From assembly GCA_009767595.1 (NCBI GenBank), contig VSDK01015717.1:803429-867428 (forward strand): a stretch of 64,000 bases of DNA, read 5' to 3'. Shown piece after piece: positions 1 to 9,262 of this stretch. The position numbers were made by a program, and so were the translations under genes. This stretch comes from Symbiodinium kawagutii (lineage: Eukaryota > Sar > Dinophyceae > Suessiales > Symbiodiniaceae). The notes below the pieces were generated by a model, which was not told the origin of the DNA, made no database searches, and worked only from the letters and a program-made list of their open reading frames with translations. How positions within the stretch are numbered: position 1 is the stretch's first letter; every line of letters begins with the position of its first letter.

Positions 1-289
1 AACCAGCCCCCAACGACAATGGTTCACTACAGCGTCGATACCTAGTAGTTGTTTTACTATTCTTGGTGGCTATTACCCCTTATTTTCGACAATCATCAAT
101 GATTATTAGCGAGTATTTGTTATGAACATATATGGTACTTGTCATGGAGGCATGATTTATCATCTCTTATCATTAGTGGTTATGAATTATGGACCTTACT
201 ATTGCCAGTTATTCACCACGACTTGTTAAACCAGCCACGGCTGTATTGATGGCCTTAGATTTCCCCATGCGTTTCACCACCGTTCGCAG

Positions 290-386
290 CTCGGTACCGT
301 TCAACGGCGCGAGTTGCCTGCTGGGGCGCATCCATGGCCAGGAACCTCGGATTGTGGAGGACGTGTTACGTCCTGTGTTCGTGCGG
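290..386. CDS. Exon-like GC-rich island, strand uncertain
   Basis: A 97-bp GC-rich island stands out from AT-rich surroundings. Read on plus it is bounded by cgttcgcag and a gtaata donor and encodes SVPFNGASCLLGRIHGQEP and 13 more residues. Read on minus it holds an equally good frame (RFLAMDAPQQATRAVERYR) between an AG|G acceptor and a gtggtg donor. Third-position GC is about the same in both (about 70%). The minus reading would fit the strand of most other exons in the window. No family was recognised. Confidence 0.4.
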
Positions 387-934
387 GTAATAATGATAAC
401 ATGGGGTTGATCATGGTTCATGACTGGTCAAACATGATTACTTGGATGTGCACAGCTGGTTTGAGTTCCCTCGGGTATAACCACAGCAAGCACACCCATA
501 AGGTGGATTATATTCTATACCTATGGTGAATGCGGCAACTTACTTTGTGGGGATCCACATTCAAGTACCCTTCTGTCAAATCAAGTGAGGTTCTATCTGT
601 CGTTTTTCATGACTCACGACAAATCTTGCTGGGTTCTGCTTTTGACTGCTCATGTTCGTATGCAACCAATCAATCCTAATATACAAACACATATGAAAGG
701 AACACCTAAGGCCAATTTAGCCCTGCCTTTCCCTTTCATTTTCCCCCAGCAAATAAAGAGGACTAGCAACAAAATCTACGACATCCGAAACAATCGCACC
801 AGGGTACCACACAATCTACTACTAATCTTGCACCCTCCAATTGACAACTGTACCTTTCAACAGAAACAACATCTGCGTAGTACCCTTCAATTTAAACCTG
901 TGTGCTATACATACAGCCATATTTACCTCTCTAT
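387..934. other. No gene seen
   Basis: AT-rich sequence without a convincing exon. It carries one copy of the recurrent CTTGGATGTGCA motif (about 443-454), which also occurs at 3590, 57212 and 57773 and inverted at 3687 and 22972. Confidence 0.4.
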
Positions 935-1058
935 CTAGAGGGTCTCGGGCACCGGATACTTGCACCACAAACATCCAGCAACAAACCCGGTCGCCACCAT
1001 GATTTCCAAGTCACTCGCCACTGGGTGAATAGGCTCGACCAGCGCATGCCGACGAGGA
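935..1058 (-). CDS. Weak candidate exon
   Basis: The minus strand has a ctggcag acceptor-like site followed by a frame reading HALVEPIHPVASDLEIMVAT and on to a stop at 935. GC content is raised over this piece. There is no donor or domain to confirm it, and it could be a chance frame. Confidence 0.28.
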
Positions 1059-1420
1059 CTGCCAGGCAGATGAACCAATTGGTTGTGAGCTCCCATCGTG
1101 GATGGACCAATCACCAGCTTTTGATGGCAAAACAGATCCAAAAATGGGTGAATTGCCAAAAAATGGGGATGAACCATCTTTAGTTGGGTGAATTTGCCAT
1201 CAACAAGATCCCAGAAACATATACACAGATTGATGAATTTCTTTATGGATCCGTATCTGTGGAATGTCTTTGTGCATGATTCTTCTAGGGTGCCCAACAA
1301 GATCTGTAGGTTACAACTCATGGGGTCAGAATAAGATAGAACATTTTACCCCATGTAGGTCACCTTAAATAAACCTGTCTCAGTGGGTGGTGGAACACAA
1401 TCCCATGCTACTGAGACACA

Positions 1421-1531
1421 AGGTCAGCCAAGTGAAGGGAAGTCCAGTGTCGTCAAGTGCGGGCCTTGCCCTCGGGTGCTGTGTAGAGTTGTTGGAAGTA
1501 CCTCGAGTCCAAATCCCAGCAGGAAAAGAGC
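1421..1531 (+). CDS. Weak candidate exon
   Basis: After an acaag acceptor-like site, one plus frame stays open with a natural composition (ALGCCVELLEVPRVQIPAGK) and raised GC. It ends in a stop after LQP, and no clear GT donor was found. The strand is opposite to most other exons. It may be noise. Confidence 0.25.
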
Positions 1532-1772
1532 TGCAGCCATAGCTGGGCTCAATCATCAGCTATGGCTAAGGGTTTCTGGGGCCAAGTCATGGTTGGTTTT
1601 TCTTACCATAAATGATTAGTGTTGGTTTGCAGTAATCAACTCTGTTTTGAGAAACCCAAATTTACGGTAAGAACAAATGATGGACTTGATCGGACTAACA
1701 GATGGCGGAAGATCAAGATGTAGCAACTGCAACCAATTATTGCCCAAAGGACCCTCTTGGTCTAAAAATAGT

Positions 1773-1862
1773 CTATATATCCTATCGTCTTTTAAAAATT
1801 TGCTGATAGGATATATATCTTATTCTCATAGATTATTATGATAATAGGATATATCCTATCAT
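1773..1862. repeat. Inverted GATAGGATATAT repeats
   Basis: AT-rich block in which the motif atatcctatc and its complement gataggatat recur several times in both orientations, ending in ggatatatcctatc. It could fold into hairpins. No element ends were recognised. Confidence 0.5.
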
Positions 1863-2560
1863 GAAAACAAGATATAAAAGAAAATCCGTAAAGTTAACCA
1901 ATCCGTAAAATACGCTCAACATGGAACACCCAACTGGCTGCGTTCAATAGAAATCAATATCCAGCAACCCATGTCACCGACCATGGTTGCAAAGGTCCTA
2001 GCCAACCTTATAAGGCTATGTACCATGGTCACATTCAACGTCTTTATTGGGTAGACTACATCCCAAAAGACTAACATAGAACCAGACATTTTTGTTGATT
2101 CAGCCGTCCCGGCTGGGGTCTATCAAGGTAGATCAGCATTTTGATGTGGAGACAACAGGGGTAACACCAGTATAGTTGCCATCCCTGAAAAGAGACAATC
2201 TTGAATCATACTATCAACTGCTTTGTGCTTTTTGTATGTCAATGTAATCGTTCTTTTCATATATACATAATCTAATATGGGTACAACATTATATGAAGTT
2301 AGAATGGCAAAATGGCAAATACTTGTATGGAGTCTGATGCTGAATCAACATGTAAATAAATAAAAAAAAATATAAATATACATATATGTATATGTACACG
2401 TACAGTGTCCGACCCCACCTACCCAAGAAAAGACAACGGAACGCCGCAACACTTGTTATTAGCATTTGCTACGATTCCACTTCAAACGTGCTGATTGATG
2501 ATCATCAATCGGTAACCGCAACAAACAGTACCAAGGCACCAATCGTTGAGCAAACCTGCG
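1863..2560. other. No gene seen
   Basis: AT-rich, non-repetitive filler with no coding-like frame, leading into the CAA repeat. Confidence 0.4.
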
Positions 2561-2601
<41 letters not shown>

Positions 2602-2766
2602 GAACAAGAACAAGAACAAGAACAANNNNNNNNNNNNNNNNNNNNNNNNNNNNNNNNNNNNNNNNNNNNNNNNNNNNNNNNNNNNNNNNNNNNNNNNNNN
2701 NNNNNNNNNNNNNNNNNNNNNNNNNNNNNNNNNNNNNNNNNNNNNNNNNNNNNNNNNNNNNNNNNA

Positions 2767-2844
<78 letters not shown>

Positions 2845-2850
2845 CGACAA
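2561..2850. repeat. (CAA)n tract with assembly gap
   Basis: A long CAA trinucleotide tract with a short GAACAA-type stretch. It is interrupted by 140 Ns (2626-2765), so its true length is unknown. On the minus strand it directly follows the kinase-like coding frame and would read as a leucine run. More likely the exon ends before it. Confidence 0.9.
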
Positions 2851-3523
2851 TGAGTCCGCCTCAGATGCATCGAAAGCAACCCCGAGCACATTGGCGATTC
2901 TCGCAGGGTTGGACTCGCAGTTGCCGACCATAGTAAAGAGCAAACCATGTCGACGAGGATTGGTGTTCATATGCATAAACTCGGCAGTGTATTCGCGCCA
3001 AATTGCATCCACTCCAATCTGAACTGACAACGATCCAAGCGCCGACTGGAAGTTCGATTCCCGCGGCTCTACCGTTTTCAGGTCGATGAATTTCCACGTT
3101 TTGGTTCTCTCATTCAGGCACAGATTGTTGAAGTGAGCATCTTTGTTCCACATAATACCTGACATTTCCATCCGTTGCATTGCCAACAGACACCGCACAA
3201 ACAAATCGCCAATCATAAAATCCCTTTCCGGCGTAGCTGGGATATTCGGGAGATTCCTGAGTACAGCTTCCATGGTTGGCCCGACGAATTCACTCAACGA
3301 ACAATCTACTTCATACAATTCATGCTGTCGACCATATACCTCCCGAATGCCATAGGCGAACTGACGAGGCATGTGCCTAGCGCATGGTAGATGTCGAACC
3401 GCCTGGTAACCAGCATACTCGGGTGCAAATCCTTGTACTTGTCCACTCCTGTTTCATTGAACAGCTTGACGACCATCTTCGAATCCCGGAGCTTGTAACA
3501 ATCTCCAGCTGCGCCCTGCGCAA
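2851..3523 (-). CDS. Protein-kinase-like exon, one frame break
   Basis: Minus-strand coding sequence resembling a protein-kinase fold. In order it has a glycine-rich-loop-like VAQGAAGDCY, a beta-3-like KMVVKLF with the candidate ATP lysine, a catalytic-loop-like NKDAHFNNLCL (Asp, then Asn five residues on; compare HxDxxxxN) and a DFG-position FIDL. The 5' end is a catgcag acceptor at 3524-3526. Its two leading bases complete the codon left open by the exon at 3738-3786. The frame changes near 3380. Either one base was gained or lost there, or a 50-nt intron (gttacc...cgtcag) was removed, which would restore the frame. The downstream end is unclear and the frame runs into the CAA tract. It could be a gene or a decaying copy. 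It is not a canonical eukaryotic protein kinase (no HRD, no DFG) and lies nearer to atypical or aminoglycoside-kinase-like folds. Confidence 0.66.
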
Positions 3524-3737
3524 CTGCATGACATCCCGGTCACTTCGGCCGTCCTTGAAATCCCATAAAATGCCCTATAGATCACATCTACTTGGATGTG
3601 CAGCTGCGGTTATACCCATGGTTCTGAACCCTAAAGAGTAGCTGACAACCCCTACAACCACTGTGACTTCCCGGTGGCTATGCGTGGATGCACATCCCAA
3701 GTAGTCTACCATGGACCTTCACCGAGTCACTCCTCAC

Positions 3738-3786
3738 CCGGCAGCTTCCGCTCCACCTGGTCGATGATTGCCCAGGTGTTGGGGAG
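3738..3786 (-). CDS. Upstream exon of kinase-like gene
   Basis: A 49-nt minus exon encoding LPNTWAIIDQVERKLP plus one base. The acceptor is ccaaccaccag and the donor is gtgagg. The single leftover G joins the TT that opens the exon at 3523 to give valine, so the frame runs smoothly into VAQGAAGDCY. The intron is 214 nt. The phase match is the main support. Confidence 0.6.
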
Positions 3787-3837
3787 CTGGTGGTTGGTTG
3801 GTGATTCATGTGATAAGGCGCCAAGATGGTGGTCTCT

Positions 3838-3931
3838 CAGAACAAGGGACCCAAAAACTGGTTGGTTTATTACTACAAGTGGTTCATAAAGGATGTTTTA
3901 GGGGTACCCCTATTTTGAGAACTTAGAAATT
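3838..3931. mobile_element. MITE-like element, family 1
   Basis: Ends in ggggtacccctattttgaga and contains the family core ggttggtttattactac. The left end (acaagggaccc) is diverged. Compare the better copies at 23366, 27923 and 50070. Confidence 0.5.
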
Positions 3932-4797
3932 TGTTGTTCAATAACAAGCAACAGCCAGGAAATCAAGTGGTTTATGATCGTTAGATGATGGTGGTCAATG
4001 GATTGGCCCGATCTTAAAATGCCGGGTAATCATGGCTGATAAGTGACCATGATGGTGGTGAATTGTGGGTAATGATGGTGAGGAATGGTGGGTAATGTTC
4101 TTTGATGATGATAGGTAGTATTTAATACTGGCTAGTGATGATGGGGAGTGAATGATGGCTAATGAATGCTGGTTAGTGATGATTCTTCTGAATGGTTCGT
4201 CAATGATCCGTGCAGCATTTCTACATCTTCAACAATGACTCTTGAAACCTTGGATGGCAAAAGCAACATTCCGATCTGTTTTGAGTACTTGGACGATCAT
4301 CTCATACAGTGGTCGCCACGCGTGGATGATATAGTTGGTATGTCCCTTTTCGAACGGGCAGAATTCAAACATGTCACTCATTGGCGATGATTTTTGAACA
4401 CTTACCAAATGGAGTGGTCCTCCAAAGAGGAGATACAGTATGTATACTGTCACAGTGCTGCAATATTACGATCAGGGTGCCACAGATCGTTCCATGTTTG
4501 CTAGTAGCATGGTGTAGCATTGTTGCATTCTAAGAATCCAAAGAGCCTGACTAGATTGGTCAATGCATGGATGTTCACCAGGGGTACAGGATTTTGACCC
4601 AAAGCCATTTACCGTTGTTGGGGACTGAAACACTTGTACTTGGAGAACAGAAATAATCGTGGTTTTTCACCACGTGATATGGGATTTGTTCGGCTCAAAA
4701 AGAACTTCCCAATAAAATCCAACGATGTCCATTCAACATCATTGAACAACTATTATGTTTGTGTATTACCCTCCAAAATTGTTCCTGTTAATTGTCA
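3932..4797. other. No gene seen
   Basis: Intron-like AT-rich sequence dominated by degenerate TGATGGTGA/TAATGATGG words. A fragment at 4577-4603 (ccaggggtacaggattttgaccc) matches the inner end of MITE-like family 2. Confidence 0.4.
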
Positions 4798-5151
4798 TCA
4801 CACACCACCATAATTTTCAACAAACCAGCTGGGTTTACTAATTACCCACAATGCAGGTACCGGTGAACACAAGGCAATTGGATCTTTCAATAGAGGTACC
4901 CCATGAATGTTTGGTTGGATATGCCACCATTCTTCTTTACTGGGCCGTTCTAAGTGATAACCCGAAACATTTGACAACCGATCCACTAGATCCATTATTT
5001 GCTGGTCACGTGTTATGGCCAATCTGAGATATTTTGCAATAAGCAACAGCAAATATATCGCTGGACAGCAAATAACACATATACAGGAAACGATAATCTC
5101 AACAATTGCAAACACACCATGGGTTTTAATGATTACCTTGCTCTTTAGCAC
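4798..5151 (-). CDS. Candidate membrane-segment protein fragment
   Basis: A minus-strand open frame of 117 codons. Near its N terminus is a strongly hydrophobic stretch, IVEIIVSCICVICCPAIYLL, then a charged helix-like part (TRDQQIMDLVDRLSNVSGY) and a tryptophan-rich tail. The composition looks like protein rather than random AT-rich sequence. The ATG, splice sites and family were not established. It could be one exon or a pseudogene piece. Confidence 0.4.
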   Translation of the reverse strand: MLKSKVIIKTHGVFAIVEIIVSCICVICCPAIYLLLLIAKYLRLAITRDQQIMDLVDRLSNVSGYHLERPSKEEWWHIQPNIHGVPLLKDPIALCSPVPALWVISKPSWFVENYGGV

Positions 5152-5853
5152 ATCATGTAGTAGTGATAATCATCCCTGGCCGCTCCCACACAACCAATGC
5201 TTTGGGCATCAAACTACCAAACCAGTTGGTTGGATAGTAGAGCCTTGTTCATCAACAGCTACCATCCTCAGCTCTACCATGGTATCATGGCTGGGGGTGC
5301 TAGGTGGGGCACCCAGTTCTAAGTTGGTTAATAGGCGGTTCTACACCCGCTAATTTATGTACCACAATTGGTACAGTACCCTAATTACCAAAAGGCCATA
5401 CACCTAGTTCATAAACTCGATAAATGTCTACCCTGGATTAATCACAGGTAGGTTCATGAATTGGGAAGCGCGTTTTAATTGCAACCAATTGGCTTTACTT
5501 CCTGTTAATCAACCAGGGTTTAGCTTCATGCAGGGTTGGCATTAGAATAAACCATTAAACCCATGTAAATACGGATTATACCCTATAATTCAGGTTGGTA
5601 TACTACTGTAACGCCAACCTATAGGTATAGCAAGTCATTCTTACACCCTAGTTTAGGGTATCGCAAATCTTACGCACCCTGAAACTAGCAGTTGCCATAG
5701 CTATAAACCTCGGTCACAGAGGCTTGGATCATCCCAATGTCGATCACTCACTGGGCCAACCGGACATTGAAGGTCATGTAGGTGACGCAACAGCCACAAG
5801 CCTGGTGACCCGGGTCAAACCTTGAAACTGCTAGCCTTGGCCCCACTGAACCA
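5152..5853. other. No gene seen
   Basis: No supported exon. Contains short ACCAGTTGG/GGTACCC words and the palindrome-rich phrase at 5610-5660, without a clear element structure. Confidence 0.35.
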
Positions 5854-6348
5854 TCACTTTGCCATGTGATAACTCATCTCTTGGGGGCTAAAACCAACTT
5901 GTTGAGGGTTTTTGGTGTGGTGGTAATTCTGTTGGGGTAAAACATGTGGAAACAAAACCGGGCATGTAAACACGGCTCCAGGCAACGAGACATCATCGGC
6001 TACACTTGATAAAGCTTGAACTTTTTGTGGCCACGTTCCCAAAAAGATAACTTGGAAACGGCTGGGGAGAACAAGTGGAGAGGTGTCTTGAAAGCCAGGA
6101 ACCATGTCAATCAATCATCGAAGGCAACAATTGTTCAACACAATTTCTATGACCTGAATGACTGTAGTTTTGTTGAACTCAGTTTTGTTCATTGAATGAG
6201 GAATATATGATGCTAAAAGTGAGTTCAACAAAACTAAGGGTTCAAAACATATAGACATGGTCTGCTGTTTGCAAGACCTTAGCTTCAAATAAATAGGATG
6301 ATCAATTTTCAAAATCACGTTCTGAAATCTATTGCAGTCGATGTCCAT
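5854..6348 (-). pseudogene. Two in-frame ORFs split by one stop
   Basis: Two minus-strand frames of 77 and 86 codons lie head to tail in the same phase, separated by a single stop at 6115-6117. Together they would be about 165 residues, with stretches such as PLVLPSRFQVIFLGTWPQKV. Base composition is close to the background. It may be a decayed coding piece or chance. Confidence 0.3.
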
Positions 6349-8122
6349 TCATGGTCATTTTTCATTTTCGTATTGCTGCCGTTCCTAAACGAAGAGAACC
6401 ATTGGTCGTTGCTGGTGGTATTCGTTGGCCAACCATCTTTCACGGCCTATTGACACCGATCCGCATTAACGGTTATCTGACAATGTCATTCCGGCATCAA
6501 TAGCCATTGTCAAAATCCCCCAATAAACACTGCTGAATTTCAAAACAAAAAAAACATATATATATATATATAAATAAATAAAAAAACACCAATGAATAGT
6601 TCTTGTTTTTCTCCGAAACATTCTAAGCCATGCAAAAACAGCGCGTTGCCATCCAGGAAAAAAACATTTTCGTCAATCATTGACCCGTGAATGGTTAATG
6701 TGCATGCAACAAACAAACGTAGTCAACCAAAACCAATAGTTGTTGTTAGACGATGTTAACAATTGCCAACAATGATTGCATCGTCACCAAAGTACAACAA
6801 GGGGCAGTTATCATCGATTACTAGTTGAGTGCAGCTGCAGCTTCGAGAACCCAGCTAGCCAAGGTTACCTTTCACAATGATATTGCCCAACCACCCCTGG
6901 TACCTCCAACCACTCCTCCTTCAAGCAATGGTTAATAGTTCGTGGTTAGCAATGCTCACAATGGTTTGTCAGTAGTGGTTAGTAATGGTTAATAATGGGA
7001 AAGGAAACAATCCAATCTAACTATTGGGAATTATCAAGCATTATAGCCAATAGTCATGGTCAACAATTCATAGCGGTTACGATTATCCCCCTTTGTTTCC
7101 TTACCTTCAACAAATAGTGTTTGGTTAACAACAAGATGCCGATGTGTTTGTTTTTAAAACATGCATTAGCCACGGGTGCTTGACCAACTCTAACCTTGGT
7201 ATATCAACCAGTGTTTAACTGTCAAGTAGTGCCAACCTAAATGAACCATAACGTTTCACCAAGTGTGAACCATTGACTATGAACTACTGACTAATTCACC
7301 AACTATTAGCCAAGTATAAGCTACCAACCATTATATAATTCATCACTCACCCCTATTTTGAGGGGTCGCGAACGATGAGTATGTCACATCTCGCAAATTT
7401 TCAAAGGGATACATCAGTTTGCAAAAAATAATTGGCCGGGGGGGGTGACATCCATTTGGTTGCAACCCTCACGTTGCACTTTTCCCCTGTTTCTGCGTTT
7501 TTTGTTTCAAGCCTTGTTTCAAACCTTTTGCCGGGTACAAATCGATGGAGGGGGGTACATGAACTTGTTTTTCACCATTGTACTGAACATACGCTCAACT
7601 ATTGGTATCTGTTTGAATTGAACAAGAATCTATCTGAATATTTTTGAATTCTTAGCTCAGCTACGGAGGCAAGTAGCAGTACACCAGAACGGCAGCAGAA
7701 TGACATGCAGGGTAGCAGAAACTGGATCTTCATGGGGGTTTGTGCACGATTCCATGACGCGGGGGCAGTTTAAATTGGTTGTTCACAGATAGTCTTCCCA
7801 GATTCTGCACAATATTATTTGCACGTATACTTCCATCTTAAAAAGTCCTTACATGGGTATGTGCTAGTTAGTGGCGCCCCCAAAACCTATGGTTTCCTAG
7901 TAAAAGGATTTTTTTTGGGTGGGTTATTGGTTACTATCTTTTGGCATGGAACAATTGTTACCGGGGCTTTCCACAAGTCATATTGGTTGTGGTTTCTTAC
8001 TATTGGCACAAAACATCTTGGATTATCTTGTCCGAACACCTGGATGTAAGAGCCTTATTTTTTTTCGAAACCATATGCTATATAGCTCGGAAAGTACAAG
8101 TTTCTTCAAAATGCCAATGCAC
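6349..8122. other. AT-rich filler with short repeats
   Basis: Holds a short TA run (6558-6573) and a family-1 element end at about 7347-7364 (cacccctattttgagggg). Several plus ORFs of 60-75 codons were seen but none has splice-site or domain support. Confidence 0.4.
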
Positions 8123-8200
8123 CAATGAGCCGGCGAGCCATGGCAAGCCCTTCTTCCACTTCTTCCCTGCTGCTTTCCAAGACCTGTCTGTCCATCTGGC
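8123..8200 (-). CDS. Exon, coiled-coil-like segment
   Basis: A 78-nt minus exon with an excellent acceptor (a run of eight T then gcggcag|G) and a gtgcat donor. It reads QMDRQVLESSREEVEEGLAM then ARRLI, an acidic amphipathic helix. The same bases are open in a longer minus frame (8078-8362), but the spliced frame has the better composition. Function is unknown. Confidence 0.5.
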
Positions 8201-8209
8201 CTGCCGCAA

Positions 8210-8461
8210 AAAAAATTGCCGGCTCAGTTGATTCATGTGGTGATCGACGTCAGGTTCAGCTGATTGGACATGAAGAGGCGGAATCTTGATGCCCAATGAT
8301 GCACATTTTTGGTGCCCCTCGAAGCTAGCAACCCGTCCCCCCCCCCTCCAGCCACCACACACGGCAGCCGAAGACGTGAACGGACAAACGTTGCGCCATG
8401 GCGCAGTCCGAGTTGCGTGGGCTACTGACTATTGACTACTGACTGCTGATACTAACTTCTA
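8210..8461. other. GC-moderate stretch, no clear exon
   Basis: Upstream flank of the 8.2-kb exon, with a run of C (8339-8347). No further exon could be bounded. Confidence 0.3.
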
Positions 8462-8505
8462 CTATACTAGAAATACTACTACTACTACTCCTCCTCCTCC
8501 TCCTC

Positions 8506-8539
<34 letters not shown>

Positions 8540-8938
8540 TACGACTACGACTACTACTACTACAACTACAACTACAACTACAACAACAACGACGACTACT
8601 ACTACTATTACTACTATTACAGCTACAACTACAACTACAACTACGACTACAACAACTACTACTAGTAGTAGTACTACTACTAGCACTAATTCTACTACTA
8701 CTACTACAACTACTACAACTACTACTAGTCCTACTAGTACTACTACTAGTACTAGTACTACTAACTACTAACTACCAACTACTAGCTACCAACTACTAAC
8801 TACGAGCCTAAACTAACTACTAACTACTAACTACAAACTACTAAGTACTAACTACTAACTACCAAGTACAAACTACTAAGTACTAACTGCAATCTACAAA
8901 CTACAAAGTACTAACTACAACCTACGAACTACTATGTT
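8462..8938. repeat. Complex ACT/CTC/CTG trinucleotide tract
   Basis: A block of consecutive trinucleotide tracts, TAC/ACT, CTC and CTG, grading into degenerate ACTAACTAC repeats. Open frames over it are low-complexity artefacts. Confidence 0.9.
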
Positions 8939-8939
8939 T

Positions 8940-9182
8940 CGAGAAGATACAAGTTGATTGTTAAACACCATGGAATTAGAGGATCAGGCATTCCCAGAAA
9001 GTACAGATTGATAGCTAAACACAATGTAAATACAACATGAAACATTGCCAAAAAGTACAGCTTGGTAGCTAAACCCCATGGAATCAGAGGATCAGGCATC
9101 GCCAGAAGCTACAGATTGACAGCTAAACACAATGGTATCAGAGATCAGGCATTACCAGAAAACCACAGACTGACAGCCAAAC
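8940..9182. repeat. About 56-bp tandem repeat, four copies
   Basis: Four diverged copies of a unit built on gatcaggcattcccagaaag, tacagattgatagctaaaca and caatggaatcagag. Each copy differs at several positions. The array abuts the trinucleotide tract on the left and the TTAC tract on the right. Confidence 0.75.
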
Positions 9183-9185
9183 GGC

Positions 9186-9262
9186 TACTACTACTACTAC
9201 TTACTTACTTACTTACTTACCTACTTACTTATTTACTTATTTACTTACTTACTCACTTAATT
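9186..9262. repeat. (TTAC)n microsatellite
   Basis: Tetranucleotide TTAC/CTAC/TTAT run, preceded by a few ACT triplets. Confidence 0.85.
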
